This document shows positions 1 to 8,988 of a stretch of DNA of 64,000 nt, piece by piece (position 1 is the first letter of the stretch; every line of letters starts with the position of its first letter). The notes below the pieces were generated by a model. The model saw only the letters and a program-made list of their open reading frames with translations. It was not told the origin of the DNA and did not search any database. Source of the stretch: JACDAE01 sp963717195 (GTDB lineage: Bacteria; Chloroflexota; Ktedonobacteria; Ktedonobacterales; Ktedonobacteraceae). The position numbers were made by a program, and so were the translations under genes. The DNA is taken from NCBI GenBank assembly GCA_963717195.1, contig CAVQVR010000001.1, positions 62,001 to 126,000 on the forward strand. The letters run 5' to 3'.

Positions 1-1038
1 AGCACTGCTTTGAGCGCTGCAGGACTTACGGGCCTTGCATCACTGGTAGCTTGTGGCGGCAGCACCACCGCTGCAACTTCGGGTTCGGGTACGGCAAGCA
101 GCGGTCCATTCCCTTCGCATCCCAAATGGAACTTCGTTTTCGTCAATCACGTAACGACGAACGCATTCTTTACACCAACACGTTATGGAGCTCAGGACGC
201 CTGCGATCTCCTGGGTTGCAGTTATCAGTGGGTTGGTTCGGAGAGCAGCGTCGTTTCAGAGATGGTAGACGCGATGAACAGTGCAATTTCCAGCAAAGCA
301 GATGGCATCGCTGTTGCCCTTATTGATAACAACGCCTTTAATACTCCGACTGAGCAGGCGCTGGCTGCTGGTATTCCCGTGGTTGCATACAATGCTGATG
401 TGCCAGCAGGCAACCCGAATAAGCGCCTGGCATATATCGGTCAGGACCTCTATCAGTCGGGTCTACAGGTAGGTGCCAAGATTATCAGCCTGGTGCCATC
501 CGGGGATATCGTCGGTTTTATCGCAACACCAGGTTCGCTCAACATCCAGCCCCGCATTGACGGCATCAAAGCCGCCATTACAGCTTCTGGGAAGCCAATT
601 AACTTTGTTGAAATCGCTACTGGTGCAACTATCAACGTTGAATTACCAGCCGTTGAAGCGTACTATCAGGGCCATAAAAACCTCAAGGGCATGGTCGCAG
701 TCGACGGTGGTAGCACAGCAAGTGTTGGTCAAATTATGGAGAAATATAGCCTGGCCGCCGCAGGCGTCCACGCTGGCGGCTATGACCTGGAGCCTGTCAC
801 ACTCGCGGAAGTCGGCAAAGGCAACCTGGACTTCACTATTGACCAGCAGCCTTATCTACAGGGCTTCCTGCCAGTAGTCCAGATGTTCCTGTACAAGTTG
901 TCGGGTGGCCTTGCGCAGCCGTCTACCACTGACACTGGTCTGCTTTTTGTGACAAAAAGCAACGTCGGGAACTATACCAAAGTCGCGACGCGCTTTGAGG
1001 GCAGTTCCAGCAAGGAGCTTATCGTTACACCTTCATAG
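1..1038 (+). CDS. Sugar ABC transporter substrate-binding lipoprotein (5' end cut by window)
   Basis: Periplasmic-binding-protein type 1 (ribose/xylose-like) that would capture a sugar outside the membrane and deliver it to the permease encoded downstream. The reading frame is open to the first base, so the true start and probably most of the signal peptide lie outside the window; the TTG at base 10 is unlikely to be the start. A lipobox (LVAC) is followed by a Gly/Ser/Thr-rich tether, as expected for a lipid-anchored binding protein. The mature part has the fold's usual pattern, including a SSKADGIAVALID-type segment and VVAYNADVP. The permease and ATPase genes follow in the same direction, but a hairpin repeat lies between. 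The substrate cannot be named from the sequence. Confidence 0.88.
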   Translation, partial: STALSAAGLTGLASLVACGGSTTAATSGSGTASSGPFPSHPKWNFVFVNHVTTNAFFTPTRYGAQDACDLLGCSYQWVGSESSVVSEMVDAMNSAISSKADGIAVALIDNNAFNTPTEQALAAGIPVVAYNADVPAGNPNKRLAYIGQDLYQSGLQVGAKIISLVPSGDIVGFIATPGSLNIQPRIDGIKAAITASGKPINFVEIATGATINVELPAVEAYYQGHKNLKGMVAVDGGSTASVGQIMEKYSLAAAGVHAGGYDLEPVTLAEVGKGNLDFTIDQQPYLQGFLPVVQMFLYKLSGGLAQPSTTDTGLLFVTKSNVGNYTKVATRFEGSSSKELIVTPS

Positions 1039-1114
1039 GGAAAAAACAGCTATGGAGAGCCTGGATGGGTAATCCAGACTCTTCTTGATCAAGAATCCTT
1101 GTGACACTCATAGA

Positions 1115-1296
1115 AGGGTCTCCGTCCATTGGGGGGAAACTGGGTAGGGGCGTCACCTTGCGTGCACCCGGTACCAGATGAACAACGTCCACGGAACGCG
1201 GGCACACGCAAGGTGACGCCCCTACCCAGTTTCCCAGTATTTCCGCCTACAAGGGAAACACCTCTACTCAAAATCTCCCTGATGGACGGAGACCCT
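1115..1296. repeat. Nested inverted repeat (MITE-like), GTAGGGGC family
   Basis: Two nested pairs of perfect inverted arms. The outer arms are 15 bp (AGGGTCTCCGTCCAT at 1115-1129 and its complement at 1282-1296). The inner arms are 31 bp (1134-1164 and 1205-1235) and contain GTAGGGGCGTCACC. There is no open gene inside. The element fills most of the 388-bp gap between the binding-protein and permease genes. It may act as an RNA hairpin that lowers expression of permease and ATPase relative to the binding protein, or may simply be a mobile repeat remnant. Confidence 0.85.
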
Positions 1297-1426
1297 AAAT
1301 TTACACATGGATCACCCGAAATTATTTGAGATGATCATGAAAAGTCCGTATCCATGTGCCACAAGGATCACCTGTATCATTTTGCTACGTACAACAGTTT
1401 GCCATGATCTGGTAAAGGAGTAGATA

Positions 1427-2467
1427 GTGGCTAAAGTCAATCAAATTTCCACTGATACCTCCCCTCAAGGAGTGCCGCCAGAGACGGCGACGCAAGCACG
1501 ATCGTTCTGGAAGACACTGGGTGCGTTCTTTCTGAGAAGACGCGAAGCGAGCGTCTTACTGATCGCCATCGTGCTTATCCTCGTCTTTCAGTTTGCGAAT
1601 TCCAACTTTTTAACATTAGGTAGTATTAAGACGCTGGCCGAATATTCGGCGGAAACCACAATCATTGCCGTAGGCGAGGTTATGCTTTTGATCTGCGGCG
1701 AGATCGACCTTTCAGTAGGCTTTACGTTTGCATTAGCGCCTTTTATCATGTACTTCATCAATCAGCAAGGAGTGCCTTTACCTCTTGCAATCATTGGGGC
1801 ACTGCTCGTCTGCGCAGCAATTGGGGCTATTAATGGTATAGTGACGGTCTACTTCAAAGTTCCATCCTTTATTGCTACCTTAGGTGCCTACTTCTATCTG
1901 AACGGCATCACACTCACCATTTCAAACGCTTTTCCACTTACTCCTCCAGACGTCGGCAGCTTCTGGAACGGAGTACTGGGTACGAATATCTACTGGGAAA
2001 GCTTATGGGCTCTCTTGCTTGTTGCTATCATGCAGCTTGTGCTCTCACGAACGCGCTGGGGCCTCTACACCATCTCCGCTGGTAGTAATCCACATGGTTC
2101 CACCGAAGTGGGCGTCAACGTCAATGCCATCAAGATGCGTAACTTCATGCTGGCATCCATACTGGCAGGTCTGGCAGGCATCCTGGCCGCCTTCCGCGTT
2201 TCATCCATTGATCCCACCGCTGGTGGTGCCGATATCATGTTCCAGGCAGTCTCAGGAGCCGTTATTGGTGGAACAGCACTACAAGGTGGAGCTGGCACCG
2301 TCGTCGGCGCATTCCTCGGCACATTGGTGCTCATGGTCCTGAAAGATGGCCTGACTCTGATCGGTGTCAGTGCTTTCACCTTTGATCTTATCCTGGGCAT
2401 CATGATCGTCGTTGCTATGGTTATCAACATTCGTCTTCAGCAACTACGAAGGGCAGGTCAGGCATAA
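1427..2467 (+). CDS. Sugar ABC transporter permease (RbsC/XylH-like)
   Basis: Membrane permease of a carbohydrate importer of the ribose/xylose type (BPD_transp_2 family), 346 residues, the usual length. The start is GTG, chosen because AAAGGAG lies 7 bases upstream. After a hydrophilic N-terminus of about 40 residues come many hydrophobic segments, and the conserved GEIDLSVGFTF and GAGTVVGAFLG-type segments of this family are visible. Its stop codon overlaps the ATPase start by one base (TAATG), so the two are translationally coupled. It should pair with the upstream lipoprotein and the downstream ATPase. Confidence 0.92.
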   Translation: MAKVNQISTDTSPQGVPPETATQARSFWKTLGAFFLRRREASVLLIAIVLILVFQFANSNFLTLGSIKTLAEYSAETTIIAVGEVMLLICGEIDLSVGFTFALAPFIMYFINQQGVPLPLAIIGALLVCAAIGAINGIVTVYFKVPSFIATLGAYFYLNGITLTISNAFPLTPPDVGSFWNGVLGTNIYWESLWALLLVAIMQLVLSRTRWGLYTISAGSNPHGSTEVGVNVNAIKMRNFMLASILAGLAGILAAFRVSSIDPTAGGADIMFQAVSGAVIGGTALQGGAGTVVGAFLGTLVLMVLKDGLTLIGVSAFTFDLILGIMIVVAMVINIRLQQLRRAGQA

Positions 2468-3249
2468 TGGAAGCTTCAGAACAGATACAAACACCGGATG
2501 CCGTTCGTACCGAAGGAATTGCGAAGCGCTTCGGTGCGGTAAGAGCTTTGCGCGATGTGAATCTCCATGTCAAACGCGGCGAAATCCTGGGCCTTCTCGG
2601 CGACAATGGCGCAGGTAAATCGACACTGATCAAAATTTTGACCGGTTTCACACAACCAGATGACGGCCTGATTTTTGTCAATGGCGAAGAAGTTAAGCTG
2701 CGTAGCGTAGGCTACGCACGCTCTCTAGGCATCGAAACGGTGTACCAGGACCTTGCACTGGTCAATGAGCTGAGCGTATACCATAACATGTTTCTCAAGC
2801 GCGAAGTGCTTAGTAAGCCTCTTCCTCTGTTGAATGACCGGCACATGCGTACGGCTGCCCGTGAGTACCTGGCAAAGATAGGCATCACGAATATCCCGAA
2901 TGTTGATATCGAGATCGCCAACCTCTCCGGTGGGCAGCGCCAGGCCGTTGCGATAGCACGCGCGTTATACTCGGATGCCAAAATTCTCTTGCTGGATGAG
3001 CCACTGGCCGCAATGGGCGCAAGAGAGGGCGCTTTGATCCTCAATCTATTACGCAACTTGAAGGCTCAAGGAGAGATCGCGATCATCATGATAGCACACA
3101 ACTATGCCCAGGTGCTCGAAGTCTGCGACCGCGTCAACCTCCTGCAACATGGAGAGATCACTTTCGATAAAAAGGTTGAGCCAAACCTCCTGGAAGAATT
3201 GAATAATATCGTGATGAGTGAATACCGCATTAGCAACGTTACTCCGTAA
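2467..3249 (+). CDS. Sugar ABC transporter ATP-binding protein (single domain)
   Basis: ATPase that powers the importer from the cytoplasmic side. Walker A is GDNGAGKST, the signature is LSGGQRQ, Walker B is ILLLDEP and the switch His is in IMIAHN. At 260 residues it holds one nucleotide-binding domain, unlike the roughly 500-residue double-domain RbsA/XylG proteins, so it resembles FrcA-type ATPases that work as homodimers. The Walker B region continues LAAMGAREG, the variant typical of sugar-importer ATPases. It is the last gene of the transporter cluster and is followed by a hairpin. Confidence 0.93.
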   Translation: MEASEQIQTPDAVRTEGIAKRFGAVRALRDVNLHVKRGEILGLLGDNGAGKSTLIKILTGFTQPDDGLIFVNGEEVKLRSVGYARSLGIETVYQDLALVNELSVYHNMFLKREVLSKPLPLLNDRHMRTAAREYLAKIGITNIPNVDIEIANLSGGQRQAVAIARALYSDAKILLLDEPLAAMGAREGALILNLLRNLKAQGEIAIIMIAHNYAQVLEVCDRVNLLQHGEITFDKKVEPNLLEELNNIVMSEYRISNVTP

Positions 3250-3257
3250 CGATTAAA

Positions 3258-3310
3258 GTAGGAGCCTGAATAGTTTGTGCCCGTCGTGCCCAAATTATTC
3301 AGGCTCCTAC
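3258..3310. terminator. Hairpin between convergent genes
   Basis: Perfect 15-bp arms (GTAGGAGCCTGAATA at 3258-3272, complement at 3296-3310) lie directly after the ATPase stop and before the end of the opposing gene. The position fits a bidirectional terminator, although there is no clear T-run. Confidence 0.6.
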
Positions 3311-3356
3311 CGTGATTCCATCTCGACAAACGTCAACACGAAAATTCCCTCTACAA

Positions 3357-3983
3357 TCAGCCTTCAGCTGAGGAACGCGCACGTCGACTGGGAAGAGCAA
3401 AAAAGATTGCCAGAAGCAAAGTCAGAACGACACTTGCCGGAACGTAGATGAAAGCCAGAACAAAGGTAATCACATAAAACAAAGGGCCGAAACGATACTG
3501 ATTGGTAATTGCCTGCACAGCCTCTTGATCGGCATCTTTAGCAAGCAATCGGTTTTTATACGAGGCATAACGCCAGAGCAGATTAAAGCTGATCGCCATC
3601 AAGATACCGGTCGCATTGTACAAAAAAGCAGCATAGTGATATTCGGGATGGTTTATATAAGAAGCCAGTAGTCCCGTAGGGAAAGGGATAAAAACAATCA
3701 CCAGTAAAAGGAGCAGGTTCAGCAGCAATAAATTTGTATCGACATATTTGATATGCGTGAAGAGCCTATGGTGATTCATCCACATGACGCCTATTGTGGC
3801 AAAACTGGTAACAAAGGCCAGATAAGTAGGCCATTGAGCAACCAAAAGAGCAAGAAGGTCTGGATCAGTTAATGGTTGGGCTGGATAAGGTAATCCACGA
3901 ATATTCAACACCAATAAGGTAATCGCAACAGCAAACACGCCATCACTAAACGCCTCTACGCGCCCGGTCTCTTTCTCATCCAC
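3357..3983 (-). CDS. TMEM175-family (DUF1211) membrane protein, putative K+ channel
   Basis: The N-terminus carries the family hallmark RVEAFSDGVFAVAITLLVL, containing the FSDG motif that lines the pore of TMEM175-type potassium channels. The length (208 residues) fits bacterial single-repeat members with six membrane segments, which assemble as tetramers. GTG is chosen as start because AAAGGATC precedes it at good spacing. The protein ends in a short basic tail. It is transcribed alone, towards the sugar transporter. Ion selectivity is known only for some family members and is inferred here. Confidence 0.85.
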   Translation of the reverse strand: MDEKETGRVEAFSDGVFAVAITLLVLNIRGLPYPAQPLTDPDLLALLVAQWPTYLAFVTSFATIGVMWMNHHRLFTHIKYVDTNLLLLNLLLLLVIVFIPFPTGLLASYINHPEYHYAAFLYNATGILMAISFNLLWRYASYKNRLLAKDADQEAVQAITNQYRFGPLFYVITFVLAFIYVPASVVLTLLLAIFFALPSRRARSSAEG

Positions 3984-4117
3984 GCTTGATCCTTTCCAAA
4001 TTACGCTTGATAATACAAAAACCCTTTTATGGCTCCATGAAAAGGTAACAGTAGGACAGGCCTCACTCTAGTATATGCTAATAGGGGTTATGTGTCACTC
4101 CTACTTTGAAGCCAGGG

Positions 4118-4280
4118 CAGGGCTTGTGAAATTCTCGTTTTTCTCTGCGTTTTGGCCCGCTGCGCGGGCCTTTTTGGGTTTTTAATTGTATGTTTTTCGG
4201 GCTCTGCCCGAAAAACATACAATTAAAAACCTTTTGTGAGCGCCGTAGGCGCGAGGAGAGCGGATAATTCACAAGCCCTG
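4118..4280. repeat. Symmetrical multi-hairpin repeat with 25-bp central palindrome
   Basis: Outer arms CAGGGCTTGTGAA (4118-4130) and its complement (4268-4280) enclose a GC hairpin (GGCCCGC/GCGGGCC, 4154-4170, followed by T5), a perfect 25-bp stem (4178-4202 with 4206-4230, loop TCT) and another small GC hairpin (4240-4252). It carries no gene. The order of stems looks like a folded mobile repeat (MITE- or REPIN-like). Confidence 0.85.
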
Positions 4281-4326
4281 GAAGTCAGGGCTTGGAGTAT
4301 ACATCGTTTTTGCACCCTGGCAGGCA

Positions 4327-4389
4327 AAACCAACGGAAATCGTAAGACTGCCCCTCTTGCAAGGGCGGTCTTACGATTTCCGTTGGTTT
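4327..4389. terminator. Strong hairpin downstream of small gene
   Basis: Perfect 22-bp arms (4327-4348 and 4368-4389), extended by a G-U-compatible GC stretch. It lies 24 bases beyond the stop codon of the minus-strand small gene that follows on the map. It could end that transcript, or be another repeat. Confidence 0.6.
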
Positions 4390-4413
4390 GGTTTGCATCG
4401 GGACCCTTACCAA

Positions 4414-4650
4414 CTACAACTTATATTCCCTTTGCACATACTCCCCATTCAGCTTGTTCAATATGACCTGGCGCTTTTCTAACCAGGCAAATATGAAAGC
4501 GCGTTGCATAGCTGCACGTAATGATGCCCTCGCATAACTCCTCTGCTCACTGGCCGTTTGCGCCTCCTGACAATGCCATTCCGCAAGACGAAACGCAATA
4601 TCAGCTTTGTTCAATGCAGCAATCTGAGTGGCGATTTCACCTGTACCCAT
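4414..4650 (-). CDS. Small hypothetical protein (78 residues)
   Basis: No family is recognised. A longer frame starting at 4770 exists, but the internal ATG at 4650 is preceded by AGAGGT at good spacing and the residues before it look non-coding, so the shorter form is preferred. The protein is mostly helical and Ala/Arg/Gln-rich, with no signal peptide or membrane segment. It lies downstream of nothing on its strand and ends just before a strong hairpin. Confidence 0.55.
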   Translation of the reverse strand: MGTGEIATQIAALNKADIAFRLAEWHCQEAQTASEQRSYARASLRAAMQRAFIFAWLEKRQVILNKLNGEYVQREYKL

Positions 4651-4807
4651 TTCTACCTCTTGCCTCAAAATAAAGAGAGGTGCTAGAAAAGTATCCTGCC
4701 CACCCCTCTTTTGTTGATATGGAATAGACACTGATAAGTATAAAAAATCGATGGACACTCTGTCAATCATAACTACTTATGAGTCTGGGCAATAACAGCT
4801 AACCTGC

Positions 4808-6403
4808 TCAAGGAGCTGCAGACCAGACTCCATACCCACCAGAAGCCCTATCACACGCGCCGTTTCTATAACTGCAATAATAACCAGACATGCTTCCATT
4901 AGAAGCTATCTGCCCGTTGAAGTACAGAGGAAGATTTCCTGCAACGCTATCCACGAGAAATGAGATGCCACCACCTGAGGCCACAGTTCCGGTAAAATTG
5001 TTACCACCCAGTAGCGGAGATGAAATAGCAGCGTAGCCACTGATATTTGTATTATTTTGCGTTACTTGCGATAACGTCAGACCCGCACTTATCGAGGGAG
5101 TGGTAATCTGGTCAGTCACGCTACCACTATACGATCCTGCTAAAGACGGAATTCCGCCAGATACAGGAGGCACGGGCGCAGTAGTAGCCGTTGGCGCTGG
5201 TGCAGTAGTGGCAGTTGGCACTGGCGTTGCCGTAGGTCTCGACGCATGAGTTGGAGTTGCTGTAGGCCTGGATACCCCTGCAGGTGTCGTCGCCACTTTC
5301 TTGCCAGCAACAGTTGTCACTTGAACATGATTGCCGGGTGCCGCTAAGAAGCTTCTCCCCATCACCAGCCCACCAATCAATGCCACGAGCATCAGCAAAG
5401 TAAACAAGAGGACAATGACACCTCGTCTCTTATTATCCCTTACCGGTCTCGTAACTACCGTCACCGCTTCTTGTCCGATAGCCGCAAATGCTCCCTGCTG
5501 AGGCTCGCCAGTCACTGGATCAGGCACCGCTATGGGAACAGGTGGCATGGACTTGCCACTTCTATATGGACTCAACGCCTGCCAGAACTCCTCGACGCTG
5601 GCAAAACGATCTGCACTATTGATCGCCATAGCCTTCTGAATAGCGTCTGATACAGGGAGTGGAATGGATGGAACCAGTTGTACAACAGGATCCAGAGGAT
5701 CGAGCTTTCTGCCGCCGATCTGGGCCATGCGGTAGAAAGCATCGGTCGGAATGACGCCCGTCAAGAGTACATAGAGGGTGGCTCCCAATCCATATATATC
5801 GGTACGCGGATTCGTCCCCGTGTCGTATTGTTCTGGTGCACCATAACCAGGCGAGCAGCGACGTATAGCCGTTGTCGTGGCATCTATAGTGTATTCTTTG
5901 GCAATTCCAAGATCGACCAGTACCGCTTCATCATCGTTCGGAGGGACAATTATATTCGCCGGCTTCACATCTCGGTGAATAATCGGCGGATCCTGCTTAT
6001 GTAGATAGCTGATCACCTCGAAGATCGGTGCCATAATATCCAGAGCCTTCTCTAATGAAAAGCGCTTCTCCAGTTGCTGGAGACGTAGCATCTCTAAATT
6101 TGGCCCCTCAATATAGTCCATCAGCATATAAGCTCGTGCAGACTTCTCATCCTCAAACACACGATAGACGCGGGGTAAAGAATGATGATCCAGTCGTTTG
6201 AGCACCTCACACTCGAAGGCGAAACGCTCACGCTCCTGCTTACTGGTATCAGTAATCTCTTTGAGCGCAAATAAATTTCCCCGCGTACGCTGATCGCGTA
6301 CCAGGTAGACAGCACCGAAGCCTCCCCGACCCAACAAGTTTTCTATGATATACCGTCCCTGGACAATTGTTCCATTTGGGAGGATTGCCTGCACCTCTTG
6401 CAC
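4808..6403 (-). CDS. Membrane Ser/Thr protein kinase with C-terminal extracytoplasmic beta domain
   Basis: Hanks-type kinase of 531 residues. The kinase domain covers about residues 16-280: glycine loop GRGGFGAVY, catalytic loop HRDVKPAN and activation-segment end GAPEQY. The usual metal-binding DFG is DLG here. A cytoplasmic linker, one membrane helix near residues 330-350 and a Pro/Thr-rich spacer lead to a C-terminal domain of about 110 residues outside the cell, where PASTA repeats are absent. The GTG start has GAGGT 5 bases upstream. The next gene upstream on this strand is a full-length paralogue with the same layout. The ligand of the outer domain is unknown. Confidence 0.92.
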   Translation of the reverse strand: MQEVQAILPNGTIVQGRYIIENLLGRGGFGAVYLVRDQRTRGNLFALKEITDTSKQERERFAFECEVLKRLDHHSLPRVYRVFEDEKSARAYMLMDYIEGPNLEMLRLQQLEKRFSLEKALDIMAPIFEVISYLHKQDPPIIHRDVKPANIIVPPNDDEAVLVDLGIAKEYTIDATTTAIRRCSPGYGAPEQYDTGTNPRTDIYGLGATLYVLLTGVIPTDAFYRMAQIGGRKLDPLDPVVQLVPSIPLPVSDAIQKAMAINSADRFASVEEFWQALSPYRSGKSMPPVPIAVPDPVTGEPQQGAFAAIGQEAVTVVTRPVRDNKRRGVIVLLFTLLMLVALIGGLVMGRSFLAAPGNHVQVTTVAGKKVATTPAGVSRPTATPTHASRPTATPVPTATTAPAPTATTAPVPPVSGGIPSLAGSYSGSVTDQITTPSISAGLTLSQVTQNNTNISGYAAISSPLLGGNNFTGTVASGGGISFLVDSVAGNLPLYFNGQIASNGSMSGYYCSYRNGACDRASGGYGVWSAAP

Positions 6404-6650
6404 GTATTTACCTCATCTTATGATATTACTAACGATATGTAAAAATCTACAATTTGCATAGCTAAAATAATTGATAAACAGATAGTATGTTGATAGGAAT
6501 TTACCCTCTAGTTAAGAATACGGTTTATCCGCAACTTACGTAGACAAGACGATTGGGAAACTGCCAAAGCTTCATTCCGCAGGGGTTTGCAAACGCATTC
6601 GTTGAAACGAAATCACGTATCAAGATGCGCATCATGGTAGGGGCCAGAAT

Positions 6651-6732
6651 GCTTGTAAACGCTGCCCCTACAGATGGAATCAGATATAGCCTGCTCCCGC
6701 ATATCCCACCTGTAGGGGCGCCGTTTACAAGC
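6651..6732. repeat. Imperfect inverted repeat, GTAGGGGC family
   Basis: Arms of 23 bp (6651-6673 and 6710-6732) match at 21 positions, and both contain the GTAGGGGC core also seen near 1140, 31775, 47401 and 60393. It sits directly beyond the stop codon of the second kinase, and neighbouring bases seem to supply that gene's last codons. Confidence 0.75.
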
Positions 6733-6748
6733 CCGCGTGAACCCTTTA

Positions 6749-8389
6749 CTAGCCCACGTGAAATGCGGTATCGGACAACTTTATTGCCCGTTGCTGACTT
6801 GTCGGCGAGATGTTCCAGGTACCAAAGCCGCCAATAGCCTGGTTGCATTGACCATTCTGCTGACTGCAATACGAACCCGACAACGTTCCATTCTTCTGGA
6901 TCGTCCCATTGAAGAAAAGCGGTGCAATTGAGCCATCGCCAGGAACCAGGAACTGAATTTCATTATTGTTAGTCACGTTACCATTGAAATTGCCATTTCC
7001 TATCAACCCTGGGCCAACCGAAAAATACCCGCTAATGGAGGAGCCATGCTGCTGTATTGAGCTCAATGACATAGTACTGTTCGTGAATGGATTTGTGAAC
7101 TGGTCACTTATACCTCCACTATAGTTTGCTAATAGTAGCGGATAGGGTGCAGCAGGAGTTGGCGAAGGCGGTGGTGTGGGCACGGGTGTTGGATTATGCG
7201 CCGCTGAAGTTGCACCGGGTGGTGCTGTTGGCTTCGTAGACTGTTTCGCCACTTGTGTAGATGACGTTGCAGCAGGTGTAGAAGTCCCTGCCGAACGTGA
7301 TAGGCCACCCAGGCCAAAAAGCGCCCATGTAAGCAATCCCACACTCATGAGGATGATCAGTAAAAACACAAACGGAACAGGTCGCCGGGTACGATGTATG
7401 CGCACTTTTGGGGTCTCATTGAGCACCAATTCTTCAACATCAGGCACAACAGGAGGAGTAAGCACATCCCTGCTATCAGACTCATTGGCTACTAATACAG
7501 ACTCCACGATCGGTGGAAGCAGTGGCTCTTCCTCTTCAATAGAAGCGGGTTCTAACGCCTGCCAGAACTCCTCAACGGTGGCGAAGCGATCACTACTATT
7601 GATTGCCATAGCACGCTCAATAGCATCTGCAATATGTTGTGGTATCTCGGGTATCAACACATTCACAGGCTGCAGAGGATCTTCATGTTTGCTCCCTAGC
7701 TGTGTCATTCTATAGAGAGCATCTGCGGGCACCCCTCCCGTCAGTAGAGTATAGAAGGTTGCCGCCAGGCCATAAATATCGGTGTGGGTGTTTGTCCCAC
7801 CTGCATAATGTTCAGGCGCTCCATAACCCGGTGAACAATGGCGAACGGCCGTTGTCGTCGAGTCTTGATCATATTCTTTTGCGATGCCGAAATCGACGAG
7901 TACGGCTCCATCTCCATCGCCAGCAAGGGGTACAATGATATTGGACGGTTTAATGTCTCTATGAATAATAGGGGGAGTTTGTGTATGTAAATAGCCGATG
8001 GCCTCAACAATGGAACGCAGAATCCTCATTACTCGGGGCAGCGAGAAACGCTTCTCCGGCTGCTGCTTGCGCAGCCGCTCCAGATTAGGCCCTTCAATAT
8101 AATCCATCAGCATATAGACGCGATTATTGCGCTCGTCATCAAGCACACGATAAACGCGAGGAAGCCCCGGATGATCGAGCCGCTTGAGCAACTCACATTC
8201 AAAGGCGAGGCGATCCCGTTCACGCCCGTTCGGATCGATCACTTCTTTTAAAGCAAACACATTACTTTTGACACGCCGATCCCGTACCCGATAGACGGCA
8301 CCAAAGCCACCCTTGCCGAGCATTTCTTCAACGATATAACGCTCGCGTATCACTTTCCCGTGCGGGAAACTCATCTGTACTTCACGCAT
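6749..8389 (-). CDS. Membrane Ser/Thr protein kinase, paralogue of the neighbouring kinase
   Basis: 546 residues with the same order as the gene at 4808-6403: kinase domain (GKGGFGAVY, HRDIKPSN, an intact DFG, GAPEHY), linker, one membrane helix near residues 345-365, Pro/Thr-rich spacer and a C-terminal beta domain. The paralogue ends just after the GGYGVW motif, but here the matching GGFGTW is followed by about 20 extra residues that run toward the hairpin repeat, so the repeat probably extended the protein. The ATG start is preceded by a GGTGAAGTGAGG stretch. Both kinases could form a signalling pair or have different ligands. Confidence 0.92.
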   Translation of the reverse strand: MREVQMSFPHGKVIRERYIVEEMLGKGGFGAVYRVRDRRVKSNVFALKEVIDPNGRERDRLAFECELLKRLDHPGLPRVYRVLDDERNNRVYMLMDYIEGPNLERLRKQQPEKRFSLPRVMRILRSIVEAIGYLHTQTPPIIHRDIKPSNIIVPLAGDGDGAVLVDFGIAKEYDQDSTTTAVRHCSPGYGAPEHYAGGTNTHTDIYGLAATFYTLLTGGVPADALYRMTQLGSKHEDPLQPVNVLIPEIPQHIADAIERAMAINSSDRFATVEEFWQALEPASIEEEEPLLPPIVESVLVANESDSRDVLTPPVVPDVEELVLNETPKVRIHRTRRPVPFVFLLIILMSVGLLTWALFGLGGLSRSAGTSTPAATSSTQVAKQSTKPTAPPGATSAAHNPTPVPTPPPSPTPAAPYPLLLANYSGGISDQFTNPFTNSTMSLSSIQQHGSSISGYFSVGPGLIGNGNFNGNVTNNNEIQFLVPGDGSIAPLFFNGTIQKNGTLSGSYCSQQNGQCNQAIGGFGTWNISPTSQQRAIKLSDTAFHVG

Positions 8390-8988
8390 CCCTCACTTCA
8401 CCTCATCATGAAAAATAAGCGAACAGAGACTCTATAGTCCCACTCCTGATCGTGTTAGTTATATTACGCAACCTGCCGAGCTTCAGGAATAACAAACATT
8501 ATACTATATAACGCAGAAAAGCAGCATAAACGCTCTATTCTTTACAAAGATTGTCTCTACCTCTCTCTATTATCGCATAACAATAGAGATTGAGTTGATA
8601 TTCCCTTTTTCTAGTACTATGGCTCTAAAAAGGCAAGAACTGAGATCTCTTCCTGTCGTAACCCATCAAATGCTTCCAAAACGGCCTCTTCATCTTGCTT
8701 TCTGAGAATAACCGAGACAATGCGAAGTCATTTCATGTTTTTCGCTAGAAACATTCAGAAACATTCCATCAGTATTATCACGTTGCGCGACCTGCTATTG
8801 TAGATAATGATCTCGAAAGATATACCTCTCCCGGCTTTTTCTCGCTAAAAAAGAGAAAAGCGTTTGTGATACTTGTCTTCTTCCTGGCAAGATCATACGT
8901 ACCATAAGAAAGGCGAAGTCTATACATTACCATCAACCATTCTAAAGCCACTCGATTTCGTGCTACTCATACGATTTATGGTGGATAG
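8390..8988. other. Divergent intergenic region (599 bp)
   Basis: AT-rich gap between the start of the second kinase and the start of the soluble histidine kinase, so it should hold both promoters. A 7-bp inverted pair (CTCTATT ... AATAGAG) occurs near 8565-8590. No credible gene, RNA or large repeat was seen. Confidence 0.6.

Noticed and set aside
7176..7715. 179-codon plus-strand frame inside the second kinase
   Set aside because: Antisense shadow of the Pro/Thr-rich linker and kinase region; no independent support.
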